Shown here in pieces: positions 40,068-49,440 of a DNA stretch of 64,000 nucleotides (the first letter of the stretch is position 1; every line of letters begins with the position of its first letter). Below the pieces are notes generated by a model. That model had not been told where the DNA came from. It searched no databases and saw only the letters and a program-made list of their open reading frames with translations. The DNA is from Halomonas jincaotanensis. Lineage in GTDB: Bacteria; Pseudomonadota; Gammaproteobacteria; Pseudomonadales; Halomonadaceae. The stretch spans positions 186,001 through 250,000 of the forward strand of contig NZ_JAHCLU010000003.1 of the NCBI RefSeq assembly GCF_018448785.1, in the 5' to 3' direction. The translations under genes and the position numbers were made by a program.

Positions 40068-40649
40068 GTCGCTGTCTCCTTTAGCCAGCCTTTCTCTATG
40101 CAGGCCCTGAGCCGAAGCCTTGCGCGATGCAGTATCACCCAGCAGTTGTTCTCCTTGATGCCGAGCTCACGGCAAATGTCCTCGGTGGAGAGTCCCATCA
40201 GCTCCCGCAGGGAAAATACCCTGGCGGCGCTGTCCGGCAGGGCGATCATGCAGGCATCGAAGACTTGCCAGAAGTGCTCGTTCTCGAAAGCCGCCTCGGG
40301 CTCTCCCCCAACTCGAAGGCCGGGCGTCTTTCTGCCACCGCCCGTTCTGTTGGAACTGACGTTCTATGGCCTCGTCATCCCCCTCATCATCGAGCGGCTG
40401 CCATATGCCCTGGCGTTTCTGGGCGCGCATGGCATCGAGGATCTTGTACTTGAGGATGCCGAAGACCCAGGTTTCGTAACCTGAGCGTCCGGCAAAGCTT
40501 CCATCCTTCTCGAGGGCCGCCGTCAGGGCTTCCTGAACGGCATCTTCGGCCCTTGAGAGGTCCCGTAAATGCATCAGGGCAAAGGAAACCAGTCGCGGGC
40601 GTACCTCTGTCAGGCGCCGATGACGCGCCTCGGATGTGTCTTGGGTCAC
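40064..40649 (-). pseudogene. ECF sigma factor gene with a frameshift in a homopolymer
   Basis: From a GTG start at 40649 (GGAGG nine bases upstream) the frame encodes sigma region 2 (LSRAEDAVQEALTAALEKD, GYETWVFGILKYKILDAM). It shifts frame at a run of five C on the plus strand (40305-40309, read as five G); with four, it continues through EPEAAFENEHFWQVFDACM into region 4 (RVFSLRELMGLSTEDICREL). The restored protein would be 194 residues, a normal ECF length. A one-base sequencing error in the run is possible. Upstream, two arsenosugar-type glycosyltransferase genes share the strand and probably the operon. Confidence 0.8.
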
Positions 40650-40672
40650 GGGATGGCACCTCCGGTAATGGG

Positions 40673-41290
40673 TTATCGGTCGATGTCGGCGAGGCGCGAA
40701 AGGTCTTCCGGACGGTCGACGTCCCATACCACGGCCGGGCAGGCAAGCTGCCAGTCTAGCGCGGCGACGCGCCATCGGGTCTGTACCATCACCCGGTCCG
40801 TACCCCAGTCGATGCCCGCGAACAGCCGCGCCTCGGGGCGGTTCAGGCCGACCAGGGCAAACCCGCCATCCTCGGCCGGCAGAAAGACGGCATCCACCGA
40901 CGCCAGCTCGGTCTGGCAGCGTCGTAGCAGGGCCGGGGTGAGTGCCGGGCAGTCGCTGCCGATCAACAGCCCCGGTTCGCCCATGGCCAGCAGGGCATGA
41001 TGCATTCGTCCTCCCAGGTCGACCTCGGGTTGGGCGCGAAGGGTGATGCCGTGTCGGTCGGCGAGCGCCAGGAACAGCGGATGGACATGGTCCAGTGCCG
41101 TCCACAGGGTGATGCAGCGAGGCGATGTCGTCGCCAAGGCAACTTCCAGTGTCTGTCGCAGCAATCTTTCATGAAGCCGGCAGGCGCCCTCCGCCCCCAG
41201 GGTCGGTATCAATCGAGTCTTGACCATGCCCGGTATCGGCGCCTTGGCGAGTATCGCCAGTGGCAGGTCGTCGCGGGCGTCAGCGCACAT
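40673..41290 (-). CDS. Glycosyltransferase, TIGR04282-type (arsenosugar biosynthesis-associated)
   Basis: The 205-residue protein begins with the nucleotide-binding AILAKAPIPGMVKTRL block (about residues 13-28) and continues with GLLIGSDCPALTPALL (about 109-124) and the FLPAEDGGFALVGLNRPEARL block. This is the DUF2064/TIGR04282 pattern, often found beside TIGR04283 glycosyltransferases in arsenosugar-type clusters. The ATG at 41290 is preceded by AAGGGAG and overlaps the end of the upstream TIGR04283 gene by 11 bases, so the two are coupled. No radical SAM ArsS gene is visible here, so the product may not be an arsenosugar. Confidence 0.8.
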   Translation of the reverse strand: MCADARDDLPLAILAKAPIPGMVKTRLIPTLGAEGACRLHERLLRQTLEVALATTSPRCITLWTALDHVHPLFLALADRHGITLRAQPEVDLGGRMHHALLAMGEPGLLIGSDCPALTPALLRRCQTELASVDAVFLPAEDGGFALVGLNRPEARLFAGIDWGTDRVMVQTRWRVAALDWQLACPAVVWDVDRPEDLSRLADIDR

Positions 41291-41969
41291 GGCGATACTC
41301 CCTTGCCAAGATATCGGCACTGACCCCGCGCCAGTATCGATAACGAAGTCGCCACATGAGGCGGATCGTGCGCCAGACACCGTTGCGCTCCCAGCGTCGT
41401 CCCGAGCTCGTCACCTTCGCGCGCAGGCAGGCCGGCGGCGACAGTCGTTTGAGTCGGCGCGACATCTCGATGTCCTCCATCAAGGGCTGGGCGGGGAAGC
41501 CGCCCACGGCCTCGAAGGCCTCGCGGGTCATGAACATCGCCTGGTCGCCGGTGGCGATGCCGGTGAGCCGCGAGCGCAGGTTCATGGCGGGGGCGATCAT
41601 CGACAACAGCGGATGGTGCCCGCTCAGTCGCACGTCGAAGCGTCCCCAGCAGCGCTCGCCAGCGAGGGCCTTGGCGACGAAATTCACGGCGTGTGCCGGC
41701 AGACGGGTATCGGCATGCAGAAACAGCAGGTGACCGCCGTCGCTAGCCTCCCCCCCGGCGTTCATCTGGCGCGCCCGGCCCCGCGGCGCCGAGAGGCACT
41801 GGCAGGCCTGCTCCCCGGCGATGGTCAGGGTGGCGTCGCGACTGCCGCCGTCGACAAGCACCACCTCGGCGCCGGCAACGCGCAAGGGGGCCAGGCTTGC
41901 CAGCAGCTCAGGGAGCTGGTCAGCCTCATCGAGTACCGGGATGATCACGTCGAGCCGCGGTGGTGACAT
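41280..41969 (-). CDS. Family 2 glycosyltransferase, TIGR04283-type
   Basis: The 229-residue GT-A enzyme starts with VIIPVLDEADQLPELLASL (about residues 8-26) and has the DGGSRDATL and FLHADTRLP blocks; the latter holds the D-x-D-like nucleotide-sugar site. A QAMFMTREAFEAVGGFP block follows. The pattern is that of TIGR04283 glycosyltransferases, paired with TIGR04282 proteins in arsenosugar-associated operons. It is the first gene of a run leading through the second transferase to the sigma/anti-sigma genes. The acceptor is unknown. Confidence 0.8.
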   Translation of the reverse strand: MSPPRLDVIIPVLDEADQLPELLASLAPLRVAGAEVVLVDGGSRDATLTIAGEQACQCLSAPRGRARQMNAGGEASDGGHLLFLHADTRLPAHAVNFVAKALAGERCWGRFDVRLSGHHPLLSMIAPAMNLRSRLTGIATGDQAMFMTREAFEAVGGFPAQPLMEDIEMSRRLKRLSPPACLRAKVTSSGRRWERNGVWRTIRLMWRLRYRYWRGVSADILAREYRHVR

Positions 41970-42112
41970 GTCGATGTGGACCTTGGCTATGGGTCATCAG
42001 GTTTGAGTCGTCGTCCAGGAGCCCACCTTACAGGCGTTACTCAGGCGTTCCCCTTTGCGCGATCGGCTTCCATGCATGATGCTGATTAATACATACACAG
42101 GGAGATTTGATC

Positions 42113-42580
42113 ATGCATACGTTCCGCCTTCTTCTGAGTGCCCTGGCGATAGGGACGCTGCTGGCCGTGCCTCAAGCGTTGCTTGCACAATCCTCGGGCA
42201 TCGAGTCCCTTACCAGTCAGCATGACATCGATCAGGTCGACGAGCGGCTGCGAGCCGCACTGGACGATCGCGGCATGACCCTGGTCACGGTAATCGACCA
42301 CGCGGCCAATGCCAGCAAGGTAGACCTGTCACTGCCACCCACACGGACTTTCGTGTTCGGCAATCCCGAGGTGGGCACCCCGATGATGCAGTGCCAGGGC
42401 AGCCTGGCCCTCGACCTGCCGCAGAAGATGGTCATCCGCGAGACGGACGAAGGCACCCGGCTGGAGTGGAACCATCCCGACTACCTCGCCGAGCGTCATG
42501 GGTTGGGCGACTGTGAGCTGCCGCTCGACAAGGTGGCCGGGGCACTCGAGAGCATCGCGACCGAGGCGGCCGACGACTGA
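42113..42580 (+). CDS. Exported DUF302 domain protein
   Basis: The 155-residue protein has a signal peptide (MHTFRLLLSALAIGTLLAVP, cleavage near LLAQ) and a DUF302 domain. Typical features are the GMTLVTVIDHAANASKVDL and TFVFGNPEVGTPMMQCQGSL blocks; the latter holds conserved Gly-Asn-Pro and Met/Cys residues. DUF302 proteins are periplasmic or cytoplasmic, of unknown role, sometimes linked to metal or redox stress. GGGAGA lies before the ATG at 42113. It is divergent from the glycosyltransferase genes and isolated from the next gene by about 310 bases with a terminator-like hairpin. Confidence 0.82.
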   Translation: MHTFRLLLSALAIGTLLAVPQALLAQSSGIESLTSQHDIDQVDERLRAALDDRGMTLVTVIDHAANASKVDLSLPPTRTFVFGNPEVGTPMMQCQGSLALDLPQKMVIRETDEGTRLEWNHPDYLAERHGLGDCELPLDKVAGALESIATEAADD

Positions 42581-42891
42581 GCGTATCCTTTATCTTCTTA
42601 CAACCGAATATATCCTTGAATTCAGGGGGATTCAGAACGGAGGCCGTAAGGAGGGCGCTAACCGCTATAGTCTTACCACCCGCATGATTTGACCCGAGGC
42701 CGACATGACTCGTCCCCGTCAGGCATCCAGCCGGGCGGGGACGTTCTTGTGGTGTCCACGTGCACAAGGGTGTACAGGGGAGCATGGCCATGATGGCTCG
42801 GCTGAGTCGCTGCGCGACCCCCACAAGCTGCATTGGTCAGGATGGCCATCCTTTGTCATGCTGAAGCTTACCGCACTTTCGGGAGCGCGAC
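42581..42891. other. Intergenic region between the DUF302 and DUF748 genes
   Basis: This 311-base region starts with an AT-richer part and contains one terminator-like hairpin (42711-42743). The promoter of the DUF748 gene should lie in its right part. No coding potential is seen. Confidence 0.5.
42711..42743 (+). terminator. Hairpin with T-rich tail after the DUF302 gene
   Basis: An outer 8-bp stem (CGTCCCCG / CGGGGACG), with a smaller inner stem, is followed by TTCTT. It lies 131 bases beyond the DUF302 stop. Confidence 0.5.
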
Positions 42892-44697
42892 ATGATGAGG
42901 GATCATCAACAGGCGCCGCGTCACGCACGCAGGCTGAGGAAAGCCTGGTGGCTGGTGCCGCTCGCATTGGCGGTTTTGGTCGTGATCGCCTGGCTATGGG
43001 CGCTGCCCTGGTACATCGAGAAGCGCCTCGTCGAGACGTACTCGTCGATGACCGGTCGCGATGTCACCATCGAAGACGTCGCTCTCGACCCCCTCAACGC
43101 AGGCGTGACCCTCAGGGGGGTCAGCCTTGCCGGCGAAGAACAAACCCCGGTTTTCTCCAGTGAGCGAATCGAGGCGGAAATCGAGTGGTCGTCGCTGTGG
43201 TCGCCGGGATGGCAGCTCGACAGTCTGGCCATCCAGACTCCCCGCCTGCAGCTGATCTGGCTGAGCGGTGGTGAATTGAACCTGGTCCAGCTGCTCGGGG
43301 GCGAGGGCGGCGATGGCCAGGCGTCGACGCCGATTCGCATACGGCAGATCCAGGTCAGCGAGGGTCGCCTCGACTGGATCGATCGGCGCATGGGCGAGCC
43401 GATAACGCTCACGTTCGAGCAGGTCCAGCTCGATGCCCGGGGCTATGACAGCACCACGGAAGAGCCCTTCACCCTCCAGGGCCAGGCGGATTGGAACGGC
43501 GGCAGCCTGTCCGGCGAGGGTGACATGGGCTTTTCACCGTGGCGGGTGGATGCTGAGCTGAGCGCCGAACAGGTGCCCCTGGGCACGTTATCGGACTATC
43601 TCGCGCTTGTGATACGCGCCCGTGTCAATGAAGGCTCGCTGGCGGCCCAGTTGAGAGTGCAGGCGGGCGCGGCCAGCGATACCGGCACGCGCGTAACCGG
43701 CAGCGCTGAACTGAGCGAGCCGGAAATGCTGGCCCCCGACGTCGATGAGCCGATGGCCTCGGCCAACCAGATGGTGATCGAGGGGCTGGTATTCGAGAGT
43801 GGCCAGCCTCAACTGCAGGCCGAGCAGGTCAGTTTGCGAGAGCCCTGGATCGACGTGGTGATCGATGAGCAACTCGAGACCAACCTGACGGCATGGCGTC
43901 CCCCGGAGCAGGAAGACGATGTTTCCCAGGAGGGCGATGCTACGGACGATTCGTCAATGCAGTATTCCTTGGCCACGCTCGCGATCGAGGATGGCGCCGT
44001 CGCGTTCGCCGACCGGCATCTGCCGCAGCCGTTTCGCATCGACTTCTCCGCACTGCAGGGGGAGTGGAACAACATCTCTTCAGCGCAGGAGGGGGGCGGT
44101 CAGCTCGCCTTGCGGGGCGAGGTCTCCGATGGCTCGCCGATGCGCGTCGAGGGCGCCTTCGACCCGTTGGGTGATGCCATGCAGGGCAACCTCAACCTGC
44201 ATTTCGAGAGTCTGGCGCTGACCACCTTTGCCCCTTATGTGCGGGAGTTCAGCGGCTACGAGGTTGAACAGGGCCAGGTGACGCTGGATCTCGACTATCG
44301 TCTCGAAGACGGCCAGATGCAGACCCATAATCACGTGTTGCTGCGGCGGCTGGAACTCGGCGAGCAGGTCGACGATTCGGTGACCGAGCTGCCGATCAGG
44401 GCCCTGGTAGGTGCCCTGCAGGGAGATGATGGCGTCATCGAACTCGAGATTCCCATGAGCTTTCCGCTGGACGATCCTTCCTCCGTCGATTTCGGTGGTA
44501 TTGCCGGCCAGGCGATTCGTGAAGTGCTGGAAAACTTACTTAACTCGCCTATCGAGACGTTGTCGGAAACATTGGACGCGCGTGAAGATGGAAACGAAGG
44601 CGCTCAGAACGATGCTCGACAGGATGATAGTGAGCAGAACGAGGATCAGGATGAGGGCGGCGCGGCTATCTACGAACGGGCCAGGACCCCTATGTGA
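42892..44697 (+). CDS. AsmA-like DUF748 family protein
   Basis: The 601-residue protein has one N-terminal membrane helix (WWLVPLALAVLVVIAWLWAL, about residues 19-38), then a long periplasmic beta-rich region starting with the family-typical R-D-V-T-I-E-D-V-A-L-D-P-L segment. The last 50 residues are highly acidic and polar. DUF748/AsmA proteins span the periplasm and help phospholipid or envelope-component transport to the outer membrane. GGGAG precedes the ATG. It is transcribed alone, converging on a REC-EAL gene. The role is taken from the family. Confidence 0.82.
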   Translation: MMRDHQQAPRHARRLRKAWWLVPLALAVLVVIAWLWALPWYIEKRLVETYSSMTGRDVTIEDVALDPLNAGVTLRGVSLAGEEQTPVFSSERIEAEIEWSSLWSPGWQLDSLAIQTPRLQLIWLSGGELNLVQLLGGEGGDGQASTPIRIRQIQVSEGRLDWIDRRMGEPITLTFEQVQLDARGYDSTTEEPFTLQGQADWNGGSLSGEGDMGFSPWRVDAELSAEQVPLGTLSDYLALVIRARVNEGSLAAQLRVQAGAASDTGTRVTGSAELSEPEMLAPDVDEPMASANQMVIEGLVFESGQPQLQAEQVSLREPWIDVVIDEQLETNLTAWRPPEQEDDVSQEGDATDDSSMQYSLATLAIEDGAVAFADRHLPQPFRIDFSALQGEWNNISSAQEGGGQLALRGEVSDGSPMRVEGAFDPLGDAMQGNLNLHFESLALTTFAPYVREFSGYEVEQGQVTLDLDYRLEDGQMQTHNHVLLRRLELGEQVDDSVTELPIRALVGALQGDDGVIELEIPMSFPLDDPSSVDFGGIAGQAIREVLENLLNSPIETLSETLDAREDGNEGAQNDARQDDSEQNEDQDEGGAAIYERARTPM

Positions 44698-44738
44698 ACG
44701 GAGCTGGAAAGGTTCATTCCCCTTTTCAGCCAAGGGAC

Positions 44739-46913
44739 TCAGTCGGCCTCGACCCTGCTATGGCACTGCCAGGCCGCTTCCAGACGCTGCTCAAAGGGGC
44801 CTTCATCAGGCGACAGCTCTGCTACCCGGATGCTGGGTGAGAGACTGGCGAGATCGGGAGCCTGGTTGTCATTGCTGCACACGACGGCCTGGCGTAGTCG
44901 CTCGGCGATGCCTCGTGCCGCCTCGAGATTGCCCCCCATCAACAGGGCGGTGACTTCGGTGGCGCGATAGCGGCCGGCGAGGTCGGCTTCCTCGGCCACC
45001 TCCGTCATCAGGTGGGCCAGGTCCCTCAACTGGCGGTCGCCACAGTCACGGCCGAAGCGCTTGTTGATGGCGGGGAGCTCTTCAAGCCTCGCCGACACCA
45101 AGGCCATGGGTAGCCCGACCCGCCGACATAGCTGACAGGCCGCTTCGGCCTGTTCGCGAAAAGTGGCGTGGTCGAGGAGCCCGGTTTGGAGGTCATTGCC
45201 GTCCGACGAGGCGCGCGCGAGTTCGTTCTCGACCATGCTGGCCAGGTCGTCGAGGAGCTCGGCATCCCCTTCCCTGAAGTCTCGAGGCGAGGTGTCGACC
45301 AGACAGAGGGTGCCGACCTTCTCGCCGCCGCGCAGGTAGAGTGGCCGCCCGGCGTAGAAGCGGATGTAGGGAGAGCCAATTACGCCTGGATAGTCACGGA
45401 AGAGGAAGTGAGCATGGGTATCGGGAACCACCATCAGCTCATCGCGCTCCAGTGTCTTGTGGCAGAAGGCGATGTCACGAGGCGTCTCCGTCACATCAAA
45501 ACCCTGTCGAGACTTGAACCATTGGCGATCACGATCCAGCAGACTGATCAGCACGGTGGAGACGCCGAACAGTCGTCGCGCCAGCCGCGTGAGGCGGTCG
45601 AAGCGCGCCTCGGCGGGTGTGTCCAGCAGACCTAGGCTCGACAGCGCCGCCAGTCTGCGTTCCTCGCGCTCCGCCTCACGGGTGATAAACCAGCCGAGGA
45701 CCTTATCCGGTGGTAGGGGTCGCGAAATCAGGTAGCCCTGGGCCAGATCGCATTTCAGCCCGTCGAGATAGTCCAGCGACTCCTGGTCCTCGACGCCCTC
45801 GGCCGTGGTATTCAGGCCCAGGCTGTGGCCGAGCTCCACCACCGAGCGGATCACCGCGCGGGACTCCTCCGACTGGGTGGCTGTCATCACGAAACGCTTG
45901 TCGACCTTGAGCTCCGAGAAGGGTAGGCGCACCAGTTGCACCATCGAGGAGTAGCCGGTGCCAAAGTCGTCGATCGAGAGCTGGAAGCCTTGCAGGCGCA
46001 ACCGGGTCAAGGTATCCAGCGAGGTGGTGGCGTCCTGCATGGCGCTGGTCTCGGTGAGTTCGAGCACGATGCGCTGGGGGGCGATGCCCCGCTCGCGACA
46101 AAGCAGCAGGATGGCGTCGAACAGGGCGCCGTTGCCCAGGGAGCGAGCGGAGATGTTCAAGGATAGATGAACGTCCTGAAGGACATTTTGCCCGACACGC
46201 CGCGCGGTATCGCTCGAGGAGATTTCGGCCAGCCAGTCGAGCGCCTTTTCCGTCACTTGCCGGGTGAGACGATCGATCAAGCCATTCGCCTCGGCCAGGG
46301 GAATGAAGATGTCTGGGGAGATATGGCCCAGTTGGGGGTGCTGCCAACGGGCCAGTGCCTCGAAACCTACAATCGTGCCGGTACGGCAGCGTACCTTGGG
46401 TTGGTAGGCCATTTGGATCTGGCAAAGGGTCAACGCCTGTTCCAGGTCCTCGACGCTGGCGCCCCGGGATGGGTATCGCTCGCCTGGCGAGGCGGCGATA
46501 GGGTTCATCTCCACTTCTATGGCCTTGTGGAGGAGCTCGCGAAGGCTGGCGGCGGAGAAGGGCTTGGCAATGACGCCAACGATGTCCAGGCCGTGCTCGC
46601 TTGCCGAGCGTGCGGCGGCATCCAGTACTCGACTTCCCACGCCGCTGGTGATGATTAGCCGGGCCTGACAGCCACACCTGGCCAGTTCGGCCATCACCTC
46701 CACGCCGTCCATTTCCGGCATGATCAGATCGATAGCCAGGATATCGGGCTGCCACGCCGTTACCTGTTCGAAAAAGGCTGTCGGCGAGGTGATGTTTTGT
46801 GCATCGAATCCAGCGAAATCGGCGATACGCGCAATGGTCTCGCCAGTCATCGCCTCGTCGTCGAGGATCAGCAGACGTGGTGGCTTTACCTTTCCGGGTG
46901 GGTCAATCCTCAT
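44739..46913 (-). CDS. Response regulator with REC, EAL, GAF and degenerate GGDEF domains
   Basis: The 724-residue protein has a receiver domain (about residues 13-135, phosphoacceptor Asp62 in AIDLIMPEMDG), an EAL domain (about 155-405) with intact E-A-L, LELTETSAM and DDFGTGYSS motifs, a GAF domain (about 425-565), and a GGDEF-like domain (about 575-720) whose signature is replaced by AGRYRATE. It should therefore break down cyclic di-GMP and not make it, under control of phosphorylation and a GAF ligand. Its start overlaps the end of the upstream hybrid kinase by 11 bases, so that kinase is the likely partner. Confidence 0.85.
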   Translation of the reverse strand: MRIDPPGKVKPPRLLILDDEAMTGETIARIADFAGFDAQNITSPTAFFEQVTAWQPDILAIDLIMPEMDGVEVMAELARCGCQARLIITSGVGSRVLDAAARSASEHGLDIVGVIAKPFSAASLRELLHKAIEVEMNPIAASPGERYPSRGASVEDLEQALTLCQIQMAYQPKVRCRTGTIVGFEALARWQHPQLGHISPDIFIPLAEANGLIDRLTRQVTEKALDWLAEISSSDTARRVGQNVLQDVHLSLNISARSLGNGALFDAILLLCRERGIAPQRIVLELTETSAMQDATTSLDTLTRLRLQGFQLSIDDFGTGYSSMVQLVRLPFSELKVDKRFVMTATQSEESRAVIRSVVELGHSLGLNTTAEGVEDQESLDYLDGLKCDLAQGYLISRPLPPDKVLGWFITREAEREERRLAALSSLGLLDTPAEARFDRLTRLARRLFGVSTVLISLLDRDRQWFKSRQGFDVTETPRDIAFCHKTLERDELMVVPDTHAHFLFRDYPGVIGSPYIRFYAGRPLYLRGGEKVGTLCLVDTSPRDFREGDAELLDDLASMVENELARASSDGNDLQTGLLDHATFREQAEAACQLCRRVGLPMALVSARLEELPAINKRFGRDCGDRQLRDLAHLMTEVAEEADLAGRYRATEVTALLMGGNLEAARGIAERLRQAVVCSNDNQAPDLASLSPSIRVAELSPDEGPFEQRLEAAWQCHSRVEAD

Positions 46914-49380
46914 CCAGGGTCTCTCTGATCGTTCTCAGCAGGGTAATAGGGCGATAGGGCTTGCCGAGGAAGCGGACGCCCTCGTCGAGTCTGCCGTTGT
47001 GGGCGATGGCATTCTCGGTATAGCCAGAAGTGAAGACCACCTTGAGGAGGGGCCTGAGCTTGTGGGCGGCGATGGCCAGATCTCTTCCGGTCATGCCCCC
47101 TGGCATCATCACGTCGGTAAAAAGAAGATCGATGGGGGAGTCATCGGCGAGGATCACCAGGGCGCTGGGTCCATCCTTCGCCTGTCGCACACCATACCCG
47201 GCCGCCTCGAGTTGTGCCACGACAAACTCCCTGACCGTGTCATCGTCCTCGACCACCAGCAGGCTCTCGTCGCCCTCCAGGTTTGTCTCTTCCCTTGGCG
47301 TAGGCTTGGGATCCGCGGGGGCTTGCCGAATACGCGGGAGGTAGAGCTTAATGGTGGTGCCTTCGCCCTCTTCGGAGTAGAGGTTGACATGCCCGTCGGA
47401 CTGCTTGAGGAAGCCGAAGACCATGCTCAGCCCCAGCCCCGTCCCCTTGCCCTTCTCCTTGGTAGTGAAGAACGGCTCAAAAACACGTTCCCGGATGGCC
47501 TGCGGGATACCCGTGCCGGTATCGCTGACGGCAATGCAGACATAGTCACCCGGTATCAACTCCAGATAATCGTTGGCGTACTGCGCCGAGAGCGACACGT
47601 TGCGGGTCTCGATGGTCAGTTGCCCACCATCTGGCATCGCATCCCGGGCGTTGATGGAGAGATTAAGGACCGCGCTCTCGAGCTGAGAGGGGTCGATGTT
47701 GGCCGACCAGAGACCGTGACCCGGATGGAAGCTCAGCTCGATCTGCTCCCCCATGGTGCGTCGCAGCAGCTCGATCAGCCCGCGAATAAGACGATTGATA
47801 TCGGTGGGTACTGGCGCCAGTGCCTGGCGACGGGCGAAGGCGAGGAGACGCTGGGTCAGGTCGGCGCCCCGCTGGGCGCTGTCGGCGACGGCCTGAATGA
47901 GGGGAGCCAGTCTGGGGTCGTCCGCCAGTGCCTCGCTGAGCAGGTCGGCGTTGCCCATCACCACGGTCAGCAGGTTGTTGAAGTCATGGGCCATGCCCCC
48001 GGTCAAATGGCCGATGGCCTCCATGCGATGCGCCTCCTGAAGCTGAGCTTCGAGGCGTTTTTTCTCGGTGATGGTGCGAAAGTAGACCGCCAGCCCCTCC
48101 TCTCCAGGGTACGCATTGACTTCGAACCATTGGTCCAGGGGAGAGTAATAGAAGGTGAAGTGCTCTGACTCACCGGTCTCGGCGGCGTGATGATAGCAGG
48201 TCCAGGCTTCGCTCTCCCGGGCCTCGGGAAATTCATTCCAGACGTTGCGTCCCAGGAGTTCGTCGGCGGATCGTTCCAGCACATGTTCCGCCTGGTGATT
48301 GAGATAGGAGAAACGCCAGTCCTTATCGAGCAGAAAGAAAGCGTCGCTCATGTTCTCGAGGCTTCGGGTCAGCCGTTGAGCAAGTGACAGCTGCCTCGCT
48401 TCTGCCTCGCGCTGGGCGGTGATGTCCTCGATCACGGCGACCAGGCTGACGATGATGCCGTGCATGTCGCGCTGGGCAGAGACACTGTTCCGGCACCAGA
48501 GAACGTCGCCCTGATAATTCAGCAGGCGTTTCTCGATGATGAAGCTGTTCGTCTCGCCGGCCAGCAACGGCTTCAACTTATCGAGATTGGCCTGCCTGTC
48601 CTCGGGATGAGTGAGGGAAAGGATATCGGTGGACCTCAGGGCCTCCTCGGAATAACCGAGCATGTCGCAGAAGGCCCGGTTCGCATACAGGAAGCGGCCT
48701 TTGGTGTCGGCCTGCACGATCCCGGTGGCGGCCTCGGCGAAGAGGCGACGCCAGCGCTCTTCGCTGCTGCGATGGCGTTCGAGAAGGGTCTTGAGCTCCC
48801 GAGCGCGGGCGATCAGCTCCATATTCATGGGCTCGATGGCCTGCGATCCATGCAGGTAGTCGGTGACATCCTCGGTACGGTGCAGGATCAGCGACAGCTG
48901 TCGTTGCTCATCGAAGACCGGGACATTGATCGGGCTCCAGAAGCGCTCCTCGAAGTGGCCCGTCTCAGGGTCGGGGATCGGATAGCGCAGGACGGGCATG
49001 ATGTCGGGTTGGCCATAGCGCTTGACGCGCTCGAGCGAGGCGCTGAGTTCCTCGACACCCCCGGCATTCGATTGGTCGGGCGTTACCGGGAAGACGTCGA
49101 ACAGCTGGCGACCGATGATGGCATCGCGGTCGGTATAGGTCGCCTTAAGATAGGCATCGCTGACCCCGACAATCCGGTAGTCGTCGGCGGTCAACACCAG
49201 ATAGAGCCCCGGGGCGGATTCGAAGATGGTGCGAAACTGCGACTTGAGGGCTTGTTCGCGGACCAGCAGCTCGCGATTGCGCCGCTCCGCGGCGTCGCGT
49301 TCGGCGTCGTCGTGCAGACTGAGCAGCTCATGGGCCTGCTGAGGAGATGAGTGGCCACTTTTACCGGAATTCTCGGGCAT
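46903..49380 (-). CDS. PAS-containing hybrid sensor histidine kinase with receiver domain
   Basis: The 825-residue cytoplasmic protein has three PAS-type sensor domains (about residues 45-165, 210-325, 335-450), a HisKA domain with the phospho-acceptor in GGMAHDFNNLLTVVMGNADL, an ATPase domain (NLSINARDAMPDGGQ, then TGLGLSMVFGFLKQSDGH), and a C-terminal receiver (LLVVEDDDTV, Asp in LLFTDVMMPGG). No membrane segment is seen, so the signal is internal. It overlaps the REC-EAL gene by 11 bases, which suggests a phosphorelay into cyclic di-GMP turnover. Confidence 0.87.
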   Translation of the reverse strand: MPENSGKSGHSSPQQAHELLSLHDDAERDAAERRNRELLVREQALKSQFRTIFESAPGLYLVLTADDYRIVGVSDAYLKATYTDRDAIIGRQLFDVFPVTPDQSNAGGVEELSASLERVKRYGQPDIMPVLRYPIPDPETGHFEERFWSPINVPVFDEQRQLSLILHRTEDVTDYLHGSQAIEPMNMELIARARELKTLLERHRSSEERWRRLFAEAATGIVQADTKGRFLYANRAFCDMLGYSEEALRSTDILSLTHPEDRQANLDKLKPLLAGETNSFIIEKRLLNYQGDVLWCRNSVSAQRDMHGIIVSLVAVIEDITAQREAEARQLSLAQRLTRSLENMSDAFFLLDKDWRFSYLNHQAEHVLERSADELLGRNVWNEFPEARESEAWTCYHHAAETGESEHFTFYYSPLDQWFEVNAYPGEEGLAVYFRTITEKKRLEAQLQEAHRMEAIGHLTGGMAHDFNNLLTVVMGNADLLSEALADDPRLAPLIQAVADSAQRGADLTQRLLAFARRQALAPVPTDINRLIRGLIELLRRTMGEQIELSFHPGHGLWSANIDPSQLESAVLNLSINARDAMPDGGQLTIETRNVSLSAQYANDYLELIPGDYVCIAVSDTGTGIPQAIRERVFEPFFTTKEKGKGTGLGLSMVFGFLKQSDGHVNLYSEEGEGTTIKLYLPRIRQAPADPKPTPREETNLEGDESLLVVEDDDTVREFVVAQLEAAGYGVRQAKDGPSALVILADDSPIDLLFTDVMMPGGMTGRDLAIAAHKLRPLLKVVFTSGYTENAIAHNGRLDEGVRFLGKPYRPITLLRTIRETLDED

Positions 49381-49440
49381 AATTTAGTGTTCCGTGATCT
49401 TTTGGCCTGTCCGCCACTATTGCCCATCGGATGCCCTGGA

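Noticed and set aside
46720..48168. 482-codon plus-strand frame antisense to the hybrid kinase
   Set aside because: No motif, no start signal, and overlaps two well-defined kinase/EAL genes.
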